From positions 1,146,581 through 1,210,580 of the forward strand of contig JAJYYR010000001.1 of the NCBI GenBank assembly GCA_021800805.1: a DNA stretch of 64,000 bases, in the 5' to 3' direction. The DNA comes from a bacterium (GTDB lineage: Bacteria; SZUA-79; Acidulodesulfobacterales; Acidulodesulfobacteraceae). A program made the position numbers and the translations under genes. The notes under the pieces were generated by a model that saw only the letters and a list, made by a program, of their open reading frames with translations, made no database searches and was not told where the DNA came from. Positions 32,262 through 41,736 of the stretch are shown piece by piece. Within the stretch, counting starts at the first letter, position 1. Every line of letters begins with the position of its first letter.

Positions 32262-35225
32262 TCAAGGGCTTTTTCTACCGCATAACAAAGAATAAGGGCA
32301 GTATCCGCATATTTTTATTTCAGGCTCTTTATTAACGAAATCGAAATAATCTAAATTAATTATTTCCGCAATAAGACTTTTAATAAATGCGGCATAAGAA
32401 TCGAAAATTCCGTCTTTTTTAAGGTCTATCGAATACTCCCCGCCGGTTTTAAGCCCCCATAATTTAGCGGTTAAATTAGAATAATCGGCGCCGTTTATGT
32501 TTGAATAATTATAAAGCACTATATAAAAAGGAAGCTGGACGGATTTAATCATTTTTAACCATTCTTCCCTATTTTCCGCAGTAGGAATAAAATTTTTATT
32601 AGGTCCGGATAACATACTTCCCGTTTTGTAATCTATTATATAATTTTCGCCGTTCTTCTTTAAAATTAAATCGGCTCTTCCCGTAAGTTTAATCTTTGTT
32701 ATAAAAGTAATAAAAGTTTCAAACGGATATTCGACCCCCATAATCTCTGCTCCCGAAAGGTCTTTTAGTCTGGATTTTATAAACATATTAAGTGCTAAAA
32801 GAATCTGTTGTTTTTGCAGATTTATAATACCCGAGCCGCCTGTTTTAAAATTTTTGTCTAATATTTTATAAATCTCCGTTTTTTCGTTTTCTAAACTATT
32901 AATCTCATATTCTTTATGTAAAAATTTTTCAAAATATTCTTTAAGAACGTTATGCATAATCCTGCCGATTTCCCGCGCGTCTATGTCTTCTACGACGTTT
33001 TCGATTTCCCGCAGGTTCAATACATATTCATAATAAAACATAGAGGGGCATTTTAGATATACATCGAGTTTGCTTGCCGAATAATCGATACCGCATAGAT
33101 ACTGTTTTACTTCTTCGGACTTTTCTATTACGGAAGGCTCTTTACGGATAAAATTAATTTTAAAAACCGAATTTTCTTCTTTAGGCTCTTTTAAGTTGTG
33201 CGATTTTTTCTGGATATTCCAAATAATTTTTTCAATAAAACGCGATTTTTCCGAAGAATCCGAATCGTTATAAAAAAAATGAACTTCTTTAGCCCCCGAT
33301 ATAAGGTTAAAAAAATTATACTCCTGTATTCGGGCGGAATCGTCTGCAGACTTTAAATTTAAAAATTTTCTTACGTCTTCCGTCAAAACCGTATTTTCTT
33401 TAGAAATATTAGGCACGTTCCCTTCGTTTGCGCCGAGATAAAACACCCTGTCGAAATTAATCATTCTTGCTTCGAGCGGACCCAATACCTGCAAGCCTTT
33501 TAGAGGGGTTCCCTTGAAAGGAACGTTTTTTCGTTTTAAGATGTTTTTTAACAGACTGAAATAGCCTGATATTCCGTCAAATTTATATGACGATATGTCT
33601 AAATCTTTATCTATGCCGCCATTTTTACCGGCTCGATTTTTAATTTCCGCATTTTCTTCTTTATCCGAAAGTTTAAAACTTATTCCTTGAAACTCCATTA
33701 TTTCGGTAAGGGCGGACTCTATAAATTTTAGTCCGTAAGGATGTTTATAAGCGCTGGAATTACGAGATACCGTATCTATTATTTTTAAAATTTTTTCTAT
33801 AAAATCTTTTACGTTTTTTATATTTTCGAAATTATAAATAAAAATTTGGCTCATTTCTTTAAAATATTCTTTTAAACCGTTTGAGGCTCCTGCGACCGGT
33901 TCGATATTTTCCATATCTTTATCGGAAACAAATAAAATTTTATTTTTTTTAATATAAGATTCGATGGACTGAAAAAGTATTCTCGTCTGAACGGGGTCAA
34001 AATCGAAATCAGGCAAGCCGTTTAATTTTCCGCTTATATTTTTTACGTAAGGATGCAAAAACAACGAGATAAAATCTTTCGCATAGAATCTGCCTTCTTT
34101 TTTTCTGCTATGGAGAACCGATATTAAATTAAAAAGAGCATACAGGGGCGTTCTTTTTAAAGAATATCCTATAGATATATTATATTCATCTTTATTTAAG
34201 GAATTCAAAACATTGTGAATTAAAGGAAAAAGATAATCTTCTTTCGATAGGACGATTAAATCATTTGACGATAGTTTATCTTTAGAATGTTTTATCGTTT
34301 CCTTGAGGCTGATTATCTCATTATGTATAGAATTAACTTTATTAAAATAAAAGTCGGCTTCTTCATATTCGTATTTATATGTATATTTATCGTTTACTTC
34401 TAAACCTATTTTTTTAAAGAATCCGGATATTTCGGCGCCGATTTTTGACGCTATGCGGACATCCCGAGGCTTATTTTTTAATAAATTTTTAATTATAATA
34501 GTTTCGGCGGCGGTAATGCCGTTATAAAATCCTGCCAAAATTACCCTGCCGGTTAAAATATTCAAAACGGCGGCAGGATTTTCGGCAATAAATTTATATC
34601 TGGAAGACCTTGAACTAAATCCTTGCTCTAAGAGGGTTTTATAAAAAATTTTATACATTGTGGAAAATTTAGAAAATTTATCCGAAAAATAATGTTTAAG
34701 AAGATTTTGGTCGGGATCTTTGTCTGGATTGATTTTTTCGTTGATAAGTTCGTCGCATGACGAAGGGTCTGCCGATTCTATTAAAAGTTCCTCGAAATCA
34801 TCGAATAATTTATAACCCCAAGGCATAAAGGAGTCTAATTTTTCAACATTTTTTAAGACGTTCGTTTCTTCCTTTTTATTTAAATCGAAGAGGAAAAACG
34901 CCGCTTTCGAGGGATTTATTTTCGGTAAAGGAAGAAAAGACGGGATGTCCGCCGATTCATAGCATTTGTCTATAAAGTCGTCTATCGAAAACATTTCGAT
35001 TTCGCCGGTCGAAGTTTTTAAGGCGTCCGAAATATATTTTCCAAGAAAATATACAGGTCTTCTGTAAGGAAATATAACCGTAACCTTTCGTCCGGCCTTA
35101 ATTTCTTCAAGAGTTAAATCGCCGACGTATTTTATAATGTCCGCAGACTTTTTTAAAATATGCGCATTACCGGCAATATTAATACCTATAATATCATCCG
35201 AATCGTATGAAATAAAATTATCCAT
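32262..35225 (-). CDS. addB: AddB-like recombination nuclease subunit
   Basis: A 987-residue protein. The N-terminal two thirds resemble the helicase-like fold of AddB but no intact Walker A is visible, as is common for this subunit outside Firmicutes. The C-terminal RecB-type nuclease shows SASKLDVYLKCPSMFYYEY, GRADLIL and YIIDYKTGS. The first Cys together with C973, C976 and C982 (CGYCPYSLLC) gives the four-cysteine iron-sulphur staple of AddB-type nucleases. It lies 44 bp after the AddA-like gene. Together they should process double-strand breaks for RecA. Confidence 0.85.
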   Translation of the reverse strand: MDNFISYDSDDIIGINIAGNAHILKKSADIIKYVGDLTLEEIKAGRKVTVIFPYRRPVYFLGKYISDALKTSTGEIEMFSIDDFIDKCYESADIPSFLPLPKINPSKAAFFLFDLNKKEETNVLKNVEKLDSFMPWGYKLFDDFEELLIESADPSSCDELINEKINPDKDPDQNLLKHYFSDKFSKFSTMYKIFYKTLLEQGFSSRSSRYKFIAENPAAVLNILTGRVILAGFYNGITAAETIIIKNLLKNKPRDVRIASKIGAEISGFFKKIGLEVNDKYTYKYEYEEADFYFNKVNSIHNEIISLKETIKHSKDKLSSNDLIVLSKEDYLFPLIHNVLNSLNKDEYNISIGYSLKRTPLYALFNLISVLHSRKKEGRFYAKDFISLFLHPYVKNISGKLNGLPDFDFDPVQTRILFQSIESYIKKNKILFVSDKDMENIEPVAGASNGLKEYFKEMSQIFIYNFENIKNVKDFIEKILKIIDTVSRNSSAYKHPYGLKFIESALTEIMEFQGISFKLSDKEENAEIKNRAGKNGGIDKDLDISSYKFDGISGYFSLLKNILKRKNVPFKGTPLKGLQVLGPLEARMINFDRVFYLGANEGNVPNISKENTVLTEDVRKFLNLKSADDSARIQEYNFFNLISGAKEVHFFYNDSDSSEKSRFIEKIIWNIQKKSHNLKEPKEENSVFKINFIRKEPSVIEKSEEVKQYLCGIDYSASKLDVYLKCPSMFYYEYVLNLREIENVVEDIDAREIGRIMHNVLKEYFEKFLHKEYEINSLENEKTEIYKILDKNFKTGGSGIINLQKQQILLALNMFIKSRLKDLSGAEIMGVEYPFETFITFITKIKLTGRADLILKKNGENYIIDYKTGSMLSGPNKNFIPTAENREEWLKMIKSVQLPFYIVLYNYSNINGADYSNLTAKLWGLKTGGEYSIDLKKDGIFDSYAAFIKSLIAEIINLDYFDFVNKEPEIKICGYCPYSLLCGRKSP

Positions 35226-35269
35226 AGCCTATCTTATTAAAAGTCTAACCAAAACAATTAAAAATTAAA

Positions 35270-38200
35270 TTAATACTCTAATAAATCGCCTTTATCGATA
35301 TTGTATATAACCGCCGAAATTTTTTTATCTTTATACGTATTTATATCCGCTAAAACGGATTTATAACGAAGCAGTTGAACTTTGTAAGATTCTTCCTCTT
35401 TTTTATTTATATCTCCCGTTTTATAATCCAATACGCAAATCTCGCCCGATTTTTTAGATACGGACACCCTGTCCATACGGTAAATGCCGCCTGCGGCGGA
35501 CAAATACTCTTTTTCGGTAAATACCTCGTATATTTCTTTATCGAAAAATTTTAATAAATAATCTTCTTTTTTGATGCGAAGTATTTTTTCTTTTATATCC
35601 GTTTTTGTTTCGGGGATATTTTTAAAACCCAACAAAACCATATACTTTTCTATTAAAGCATCTAAATTTTCAAAATCTTGCGCATATTTAATTTCGCTTA
35701 AAACCCTGTGATAAAAATCGCCTCTTTTTATGCTTAGATATTGACTGCCGGTTCTTACGGCGTATTCGAATCCGATATCGCAATATCCGCATTCTAATGT
35801 TATTTCCTTACCGGAGACGGCATTATTTCCCGCAGCCCCGTTTTCCACGGTTTCGTTTTCTGCCGACAAAGAATCCCCGCTACGCTCTTTCGTTTTTTTT
35901 CCTCTAATTTCCGCAGGCAGAGAACATTCGCCCTTTGAAATAATTAGATTGTACAATTCGTGCTTTGCTCTCGTTAGAGCTACATAGAAAATATTTAAAT
36001 CGCTTATATTCTCGTCTTTTGCGGCTTGATTATAAACCAACTCTAAGTAAGACGAATTAAACATCTTTTTTGTTATATAAAGCATGTCTAAATATTTATC
36101 TCCGCCTATTCCTTCGTTTTCTACGATAAAATTATTTTTATTGCGCCCTTTGTTATTTTTACCGTTTGAAGACCCTGATTTAAGGGCATAATTTTCTTCG
36201 GCAAAAAAAATATTTATAACAATGTCCCATTGCAAGCCTTTTGCTTTGTGAACGGTAAGAAGAGTTAACGCATCCTGAACTTCCGGTAATTTTATAGAAA
36301 ATAATTCGCTGGATTCGTCGTCTTTCAAACTAATTAATTCTAAAAGATCGTTTAAATTAGCCGAACCGTTTTCTTCGCTCGATTGAATTACGTCTAAAAA
36401 ATGTGCCAGATAGGCGGATTCTTCGGAAAAATTTTCAGGTATATAAAAGACGTTATAAATATATAAAACTATTTCGTATAAAGGCAGGTATCCGGTTTTG
36501 TTAAATAATTCCTCGAAGCATTCATTCCAGAGATTTTCGTATTTTTCTCTGAACTCGATGTAAAGCGGTTTTTTGATATTTATATTCACATTTTTTAAAT
36601 TTATCTCGAATATGAATTTTTCAAATTCTTTTTTATCCGACTTAGTTCTTTTTTCAAAAACATCTCCCAGAATAAAACAGCCGAAACTAAAATCATCGAG
36701 AGGAGAGTTTAAAAAGCTCAAAAGCATTTCTATTTCTATTATTACCTTTCTGTTTCTTATATCTAAACTGCTCTGTGCTACTACCGGATAGCCTTTTTCT
36801 ATAAGGCGTCCGCTTATATCGTTCAGATATTTATTTTTTTGCATCAGTATGGCAATATCGCCGTATTTATAACTGCGGGCTTTAAGGTCTTCTAAAATTT
36901 CGATAAGGCGTGGTTCTATGAGGTCTAAAGGATTTATGGATAACGCGTCGTCTTGTTCCGTATTATTAAATATTTCCGTAACGCAATAACCTTCGATGTT
37001 TGCATTTTTGGATATTTCATTTTGCGGAACATCCTGTTCGTAAGTTAAAAAGCCTGCCGGATCGCCTGCTTGTTCTACTCTGTCTTTTATGACGCTTTTA
37101 AAAACATAGTTTACGTAATCCACTAAAACTTTATCCGACCTGAAATTGGTTTTAAGGGATACTCTTTTAAATTCATTCAGCGAAGGAAAAGATTTGCCGC
37201 CGTCTTCGAGAAGAGATTTCATTATTTTATAGTCTGCGCCCCTGAACCCGTATAATGCCTGTTTTAAATCTCCGACCGTAAATAATGAACCGTTTTTTGA
37301 AAGAGACTCTTCTATTAAAGGTTTGAGATTCTGCCACTGAACCTTAGACGTATCCTGAAACTCGTCGATAAAGTAATGATAAATAGTATTTCCAAGATGA
37401 AAATAAATTTCGGGAATAGAACTTTCCGTTAGAAACCTGCTTAATTTTTTGTTTACGTCGCTTATATAAACAAATCCTAAAATATTATAAGTTTTTTTTA
37501 ATTCGTTTTTAAAGGATTCGTAAAGCGTCAAATAAGGGAGATTTTTTAATTTTGCTATATCCGGCAAATATTTATCGAAATAGTCGAATAAATCTTCCCA
37601 TTCTTTTGAGTAATCCGTATTTTCGGAACCGGATTTTGGCTTTGGCTTTTTAAACGGAAATGTTTTCCTTTCGTTGATTAATCCAAAATAATTTTTGCTT
37701 TCTAAATAACTTTTTATTTTATTTAAAGTTTCGGCATTAAAATTGCCTTTAACTTCAAAACCTTCGCTCTCGGCTATTTTGAACAAATCCTTTAAAGCGT
37801 TTATTGCCGGAGTCAAGTCCCCGTCTAATTTCTTTTTAAACGAAAAATCGAATGAAAACTCGTAATTATAATTAGATTCTGCTTCCAATAGATGTTTCAT
37901 ACCGTTTTTAATGCTTTTAACCGGATTAAAATCTAACCCGCCGCCGCTTTGACTTTTGTTAAGCAAGTCGAGAAATTCGTTTAAAATAGCCGGATCTGCC
38001 GACTCGACGGTATTTAAGGCGGCATAGTCTATAATAGACGAACTTTCGGTAGATATTTCGAAATCTGGAGGCAGACCCATTTCTGCGGCAGACGCTTTTA
38101 GTATTTTCGACGTAAAACTGTCTATAGTCCTAATCTGAAAATTATGATAATTCGATAGTATATCGTCTATAAGATTTTTTGCCGCCTCCGCATAATCGTT

Positions 38201-38554
38201 TCCATTAAGCGTCGTTATATCGGAAATGTAATCGGCATAGCGGGCAGTTTCAGTGTCGGCGGCGTCGGCGTCGACAACGGCAGCGGCGGCAGCGGCGCAG
38301 AGTAAACCGAAGCTCATAGATTTTAACCTTTCCAATACCTGCCTCTTCATATCTTTTGCCGAATTATTGGTAAAAGTAATGCCGAGTATATTCGTTAGTT
38401 TATTGTTTGGTATTTTAGCCGATAGTAAAAATTGTATTACGCGGAGAGTGAGAGTATATGTTTTGCCGGAGCCGGCGGATGCTTCTACGGAAAAAATATG
38501 CGGAAATTTAAGTTCGGTATCTTTTTCTAATATTCGTTTTGCCTTATCGTCCAT
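35270..38554 (-). CDS. addA: AddA-like ATP-dependent helicase/nuclease
   Basis: A 1094-residue UvrD/RecB-family protein. Walker A is SAGSGKT (26-32), motif Ia ITFTNNSAKDMK, Walker B IDEFQDTSKVQW, motif V LTVHKAKGLQWD and motif VI FYVALTRAKHELY. The C-terminal nuclease has VLDYKTGD. With the AddB-like protein it forms an end-resection enzyme. Residues about 86-100 are an Ala/Asp-rich run inside the helicase core, coded by a GC-rich patch unlike its surroundings. It begins just past the relic GGDEF fragment. Confidence 0.9.
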   Translation of the reverse strand: MDDKAKRILEKDTELKFPHIFSVEASAGSGKTYTLTLRVIQFLLSAKIPNNKLTNILGITFTNNSAKDMKRQVLERLKSMSFGLLCAAAAAAVVDADAADTETARYADYISDITTLNGNDYAEAAKNLIDDILSNYHNFQIRTIDSFTSKILKASAAEMGLPPDFEISTESSSIIDYAALNTVESADPAILNEFLDLLNKSQSGGGLDFNPVKSIKNGMKHLLEAESNYNYEFSFDFSFKKKLDGDLTPAINALKDLFKIAESEGFEVKGNFNAETLNKIKSYLESKNYFGLINERKTFPFKKPKPKSGSENTDYSKEWEDLFDYFDKYLPDIAKLKNLPYLTLYESFKNELKKTYNILGFVYISDVNKKLSRFLTESSIPEIYFHLGNTIYHYFIDEFQDTSKVQWQNLKPLIEESLSKNGSLFTVGDLKQALYGFRGADYKIMKSLLEDGGKSFPSLNEFKRVSLKTNFRSDKVLVDYVNYVFKSVIKDRVEQAGDPAGFLTYEQDVPQNEISKNANIEGYCVTEIFNNTEQDDALSINPLDLIEPRLIEILEDLKARSYKYGDIAILMQKNKYLNDISGRLIEKGYPVVAQSSLDIRNRKVIIEIEMLLSFLNSPLDDFSFGCFILGDVFEKRTKSDKKEFEKFIFEINLKNVNINIKKPLYIEFREKYENLWNECFEELFNKTGYLPLYEIVLYIYNVFYIPENFSEESAYLAHFLDVIQSSEENGSANLNDLLELISLKDDESSELFSIKLPEVQDALTLLTVHKAKGLQWDIVINIFFAEENYALKSGSSNGKNNKGRNKNNFIVENEGIGGDKYLDMLYITKKMFNSSYLELVYNQAAKDENISDLNIFYVALTRAKHELYNLIISKGECSLPAEIRGKKTKERSGDSLSAENETVENGAAGNNAVSGKEITLECGYCDIGFEYAVRTGSQYLSIKRGDFYHRVLSEIKYAQDFENLDALIEKYMVLLGFKNIPETKTDIKEKILRIKKEDYLLKFFDKEIYEVFTEKEYLSAAGGIYRMDRVSVSKKSGEICVLDYKTGDINKKEEESYKVQLLRYKSVLADINTYKDKKISAVIYNIDKGDLLEY

Positions 38555-38566
38555 TAGTTCATAATA

Positions 38567-38770
38567 TTAATACTCTTCTTCCTTCCACATATCTTTAGCG
38601 AGCCTTGTCACTTTATTCCTGCCGCTTTCTTTCGCCTCATACAAGGCAACGTCGGCATATTTAACAGCCTGCCAAAATTTTTCCGTATCTGCCGGATACT
38701 CGCAAACTCCGATGCTTATAGAATCATGAGCAAAACGACTATCCTCGAAATTATTTTTATTTTGAGAGAT
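38567..38770 (-). pseudogene. C-terminal relic of a GGDEF (diguanylate cyclase) gene
   Basis: Read on the minus strand, an open frame of 67 codons with no usable start gives DSISIGVCEYPADTEKFWQA followed by VKYADVALYEAKESGRNKV and ends at TAA (38567). SIGV, ADxALYxAKxxGRN are the last conserved elements of GGDEF domains. The upstream part holding the active GGDEF motif is gone: the frame meets a stop at 38771-38773. The remaining gap 38774-38915 is AT-rich and empty. It appears to be a decayed gene. Confidence 0.8.
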
Positions 38771-38915
38771 TTATTTAATTTTTTATTTTTTAGAAACATA
38801 TTTAAAAGTTATATCATAAAATAAAAAAGATACAAAGAAATTTTTTTTCGCCCGTCATTTAAATTTTAAAATCAATTAATAATATGATATTATTAGTATT
38901 AATATGAAAAATTTT

Positions 38916-40235
38916 TTAGTATTTATTTGTATTTAATAGTCTTACGGATTCGTATGCCATTTGAAGTTCTTCGTCGGTATGGACGACAAATACTTTAACG
39001 GCGGCGGCGGATAAAGCGGCATCGCTGCTTACCTGCATTACCGAATTTTTGACGTCGAGCCTGCCGAACGGTTCGTATGATTGAAAATATTTTGCGGCGG
39101 CGGTATTTTTTCCATCGTCGATTTCCACTCCGAGATAAGATAATCCGCCGCAGACCTCTTTTCTTAACCGGTCGGAATTTTCGCCTATGCCGCCGGTAAA
39201 AACAAGGGCGTCTATGCCGTTTAATACGGCGGCATACTGCCCTATGAATTTTACGATTCTGTAGGCATACATTTTTAAAGCAAGTTTGGAATATTTATCT
39301 TTTTGCTTAATCAGCTCTTTAAAATCATAAGTTTTCTTGGAAATTCCCAAAAGTCCGCTTTTTTTGTTTAATATTTCGTTTACGGCGTCGTCGGTTAAAT
39401 TAAGTTTCTTCTTTAAGACGAAGGGAACTTCCGGGTCTATGTTTCCGCATCTCGTCCCCATCATAAGCCCTTCGAGGGGCGTATAACCCATAGAAGTATC
39501 TATTGATTCTCCGTTTTTCACGGCGCATATGCTTGCCCCGTTGCCGAGATGGCAGATTACCGTTTTTTTTATTTTTTTATCGTAAATTTTTAATAAATTG
39601 ACTATAAAGGAATAAGAAATTCCGTGAAAACCGTATTTTTCTATGTTAAGTTTTTCGGCGTATTCTACCGGAAGAGGATATATCTTGGCGTAAGGCGGGA
39701 TAGTGCGGTGAAAAGCAGTATCGAAAATACAGACTTGCTTGGCGCCGGGAAGCAGAGACGCCATAATTTCCAACCCTTTTAAGTTTGCGGGATTATGCAA
39801 AGGCGCAAGGTCGTTCAGCTCCGCTAGTTTTTTTATATCGCGCTCTCCGGCAATCAACGGTTTTATATAATGTTTCCCGCCGTGAACGTATCTGTGGACT
39901 ACGATATCTACCCCGCCACCGTCCCCCCCTCTGCCTCTGCCCCCGTTCCCGCCGGTTTTGCTTTTTTTTAATAAACCTGTTCTTTGAAAAATATAATTAA
40001 GGGCTTTTTCATGGTCGATAAAATTTATTTTTCCGCTTTCCGTTTTGTTTTTATCTTTAAGGTAAAACGAGCCGTATTCTGTTCCTATCTCTTCTATTTT
40101 ACATGATAATATTCTGTCGATACTTGACAACGTTGACGACGATACGCCGTTTTTTTCTAAGCCGGAATAATGAAAAACGGAAAATTTGACCGAAGAACTG
40201 CCGCAGTTTATCGATATTATTTTTAAGCCGGACAT
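38916..40235 (-). CDS. ackA: Acetate kinase
   Basis: A 439-residue enzyme converting acetate and ATP to acetyl phosphate and back. Motifs: IISINCGSSSVKFSVF, FDTAFHRTIPPYAKIYPLP, YGFHGISYSF, HLGNGASICAVKNGESIDTS and FTGGIGENS. It is about 40 residues longer than usual, partly because of a Gly-rich insertion at 95-108 just before DIVVHRYVHGG. No phosphotransacetylase gene is adjacent. The gene is divergent from the methyltransferase at 40292 with a 56-bp gap. Confidence 0.93.
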   Translation of the reverse strand: MSGLKIISINCGSSSVKFSVFHYSGLEKNGVSSSTLSSIDRILSCKIEEIGTEYGSFYLKDKNKTESGKINFIDHEKALNYIFQRTGLLKKSKTGGNGGRGRGGDGGGVDIVVHRYVHGGKHYIKPLIAGERDIKKLAELNDLAPLHNPANLKGLEIMASLLPGAKQVCIFDTAFHRTIPPYAKIYPLPVEYAEKLNIEKYGFHGISYSFIVNLLKIYDKKIKKTVICHLGNGASICAVKNGESIDTSMGYTPLEGLMMGTRCGNIDPEVPFVLKKKLNLTDDAVNEILNKKSGLLGISKKTYDFKELIKQKDKYSKLALKMYAYRIVKFIGQYAAVLNGIDALVFTGGIGENSDRLRKEVCGGLSYLGVEIDDGKNTAAAKYFQSYEPFGRLDVKNSVMQVSSDAALSAAAVKVFVVHTDEELQMAYESVRLLNTNKY

Positions 40236-40255
40236 ATAATTTATATTTATATTAG

Positions 40256-40285
40256 TTGAATTACACGTATATTATATATTATAAT
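40256..40285 (+). promoter_or_regulatory. Sigma-70-type promoter of the methyltransferase gene
   Basis: TTGAAT (40256-40261) and TATAAT (40280-40285) are separated by 18 bp. The ATG follows 6 nt after the -10 element, so the mRNA would be leaderless. Confidence 0.5.
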
Positions 40286-40291
40286 AAATAT

Positions 40292-40939
40292 ATGCACAAA
40301 TTTAATCCCGCAAATCATAAAAGATTAGATTCGGAAGAAAGGCGCAAAATTATGCCGCCGGAGTTGCTGATAGACGAAATAGAAAAATCGGCAGATGAAT
40401 ATTTTAAAAAAAGCGGTTCGGTCGTTTTTGCCGACCTTGGCTGCGGAAGCGGTTTCTTTTCCATACCTTTAGCAAAAAGAGCCAAAAATTATAAAGACAA
40501 GAATTTTCTGTTATTTGCTTTAGACGTAAGCGAAGAAATGCTCGGCGTTTTTAACGGCAATTTAAAAAAAGATAAAGAAATAGACCCATCAGGCGAAAAA
40601 GGTTCGTGCGCAATCAAATGCGTCAAATGCGAAGAGTTTTTTATCCCGCTCGAAGATAATTCCGTCGATATTCTTTTGCTGGCAAACGTTTTTCACGAAA
40701 TAGAAGATAAAACCGCCTACTTAAATGAAATTAAAAGAGTTTTAAAAGACGGAGGAACTTTTTTCCTACTGGACTGGAAAAAAGAAGACGTAAATCCGGT
40801 AATGGGACCTCCTGCGTCGGAAAGGGTCTCTGCCGAAGAAACCATAAAATTATTAAATAAATCGGGCTTTAAAGATATAAAAGAACTTCCGCTATATACG
40901 GCATCGTTTACTTTTGTTGCAAAAAAATCAAAAAAATAA
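40292..40939 (+). CDS. Class I SAM-dependent methyltransferase
   Basis: A 215-residue methyltransferase starting MHKFNPANHKRLDSEERRKI, an opening shared by a small UbiE-like group. SAM-site motifs are VVFADLGCGSGFFSIPLA (motif I), LLFALDVSEEM and NSVDILLLANVFHEIED. The substrate is unknown. The start at 40292, not the upstream ATG at 40256, is chosen from the family opening and from the promoter, whose -35 element covers the earlier codon. It converges on the BrnA-like antitoxin gene. Confidence 0.8.
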   Translation: MHKFNPANHKRLDSEERRKIMPPELLIDEIEKSADEYFKKSGSVVFADLGCGSGFFSIPLAKRAKNYKDKNFLLFALDVSEEMLGVFNGNLKKDKEIDPSGEKGSCAIKCVKCEEFFIPLEDNSVDILLLANVFHEIEDKTAYLNEIKRVLKDGGTFFLLDWKKEDVNPVMGPPASERVSAEETIKLLNKSGFKDIKELPLYTASFTFVAKKSKK

Positions 40940-40987
40940 ATCTGCTCCCTTTAATTCTTTGTCCGCTTTAATTCTTTTTAATTCTAT

Positions 40988-41269
40988 TCATACGTTTATA
41001 TTTATCTTTCCGCTGACGTATTGGTGAATTAGAAAGGCGACTAAGGTTTGATACGATAATCCCGTGGACAAACTTTTACTCTTAAGTTTTAAAAGGTCGT
41101 TTTCGGCAAGCCTTATGTTTATATTTTTCTTCTTGAGAGCAAAAGACCGGGCTAATTTTTTATATCTTTCCTTTTCTTTTTCCATATTAGGAATATCGAC
41201 CCACTCGTCGTTTTCCACTTCTTTTAATAATTGCATTTCTTCCTTGCCTAACTTAGTCATTTTTTTCAT
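40988..41269 (-). CDS. BrnA/CopG-like antitoxin
   Basis: A 93-residue protein whose last 45 residues (NINIRLAENDLLKLKSKSLS, then SYQTLVAFLIHQY) form a ribbon-helix-helix of the type in CopG and BrnA antitoxins. Its start abuts the stop of the BrnT-like toxin gene. It should bind the toxin and repress the pair's promoter. A second possible start is the ATG at 41260. Confidence 0.8.
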   Translation of the reverse strand: MKKMTKLGKEEMQLLKEVENDEWVDIPNMEKEKERYKKLARSFALKKKNINIRLAENDLLKLKSKSLSTGLSYQTLVAFLIHQYVSGKININV

Positions 41270-41572
41270 CTATTCTACCCCTTTTTTATTTTCTGAATCC
41301 CCTGAATTCTTTAAATATAGCTTAGTCATTTTTCTGCTCGGGATAATAGTTTTTAGGATTATTTTTTCTTCGCTTTCCTCAAACGGCACCATGTAAACAT
41401 AATCGTTGAATTCTATTATGTATATCTTTTGTCCCCGATATTTTAACTTATTGTGATGTTCTTTTATCGTTAATAGTTTACCGGTCTGTAGGGCAATTAT
41501 GATATCCTCGAAGCAAATACCCCTTCCACGTTTTAAAACCTCATTTTTTGTCTCGTCCCATTCAAAATTCAT
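41270..41572 (-). CDS. BrnT-like toxin
   Basis: A 100-residue protein starting MNFEWDETKNEVLKRGRGICFEDI in the family pattern of BrnT (FEWDxxKxxxNxxKHGVxFE), followed by YRGQKIYIIEFNDYVYMVPF and KIILKTIIPSRKMTKLY. BrnT toxins are RelE-fold ribonucleases. The usual KHG is KRG here. Toxin precedes antitoxin, as in other BrnTA pairs. The last 15 residues are extra and charged. Confidence 0.8.
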   Translation of the reverse strand: MNFEWDETKNEVLKRGRGICFEDIIIALQTGKLLTIKEHHNKLKYRGQKIYIIEFNDYVYMVPFEESEEKIILKTIIPSRKMTKLYLKNSGDSENKKGVE

Positions 41573-41610
41573 ATATACATTGTATTACTATTTATATTTA
41601 TTGTCAAATA

Positions 41611-41650
41611 AAAAACCGCCTTGCCTGAAACGGCAAAGCGGTTTTGGTTT
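41611..41650 (-). terminator. Intrinsic terminator of the pilin-like gene
   Basis: On the minus strand AAACCGC-TTTGCCG-TTTC-AGGCAAG-GCGGTTTTTTATTT gives a long stem followed by a T-run. It lies about 90 bp after the stop codon at 41737 and upstream of the BrnT gene. Confidence 0.75.
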
Positions 41651-41664
41651 AACGACTCTCGTAT

Positions 41665-41728
41665 TTCCCGAAAACCCTGCAAACGCAGGCGGGAATAAGT
41701 AAATAAATAAATCTGTCCCCTTTAAATT
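41665..41728. repeat. Degenerate REP-like hairpin and GGGGACAGATTTATT-like tail
   Basis: TTCCCG, then CCTGC-AAAC-GCAGG, then CGGGAA make a bulged hairpin at 41665-41695, resembling the REP-like palindrome at 86. Next to it AATAAATCTGTCCCCTTTAA (about 41706-41725) resembles the end of the palindrome family elsewhere in this window; a related AAATCTGCTCCCTTTAATTC lies at about 40940. These look like remnants of small mobile palindromes. Confidence 0.45.
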
Positions 41729-41736
41729 TTTACATC

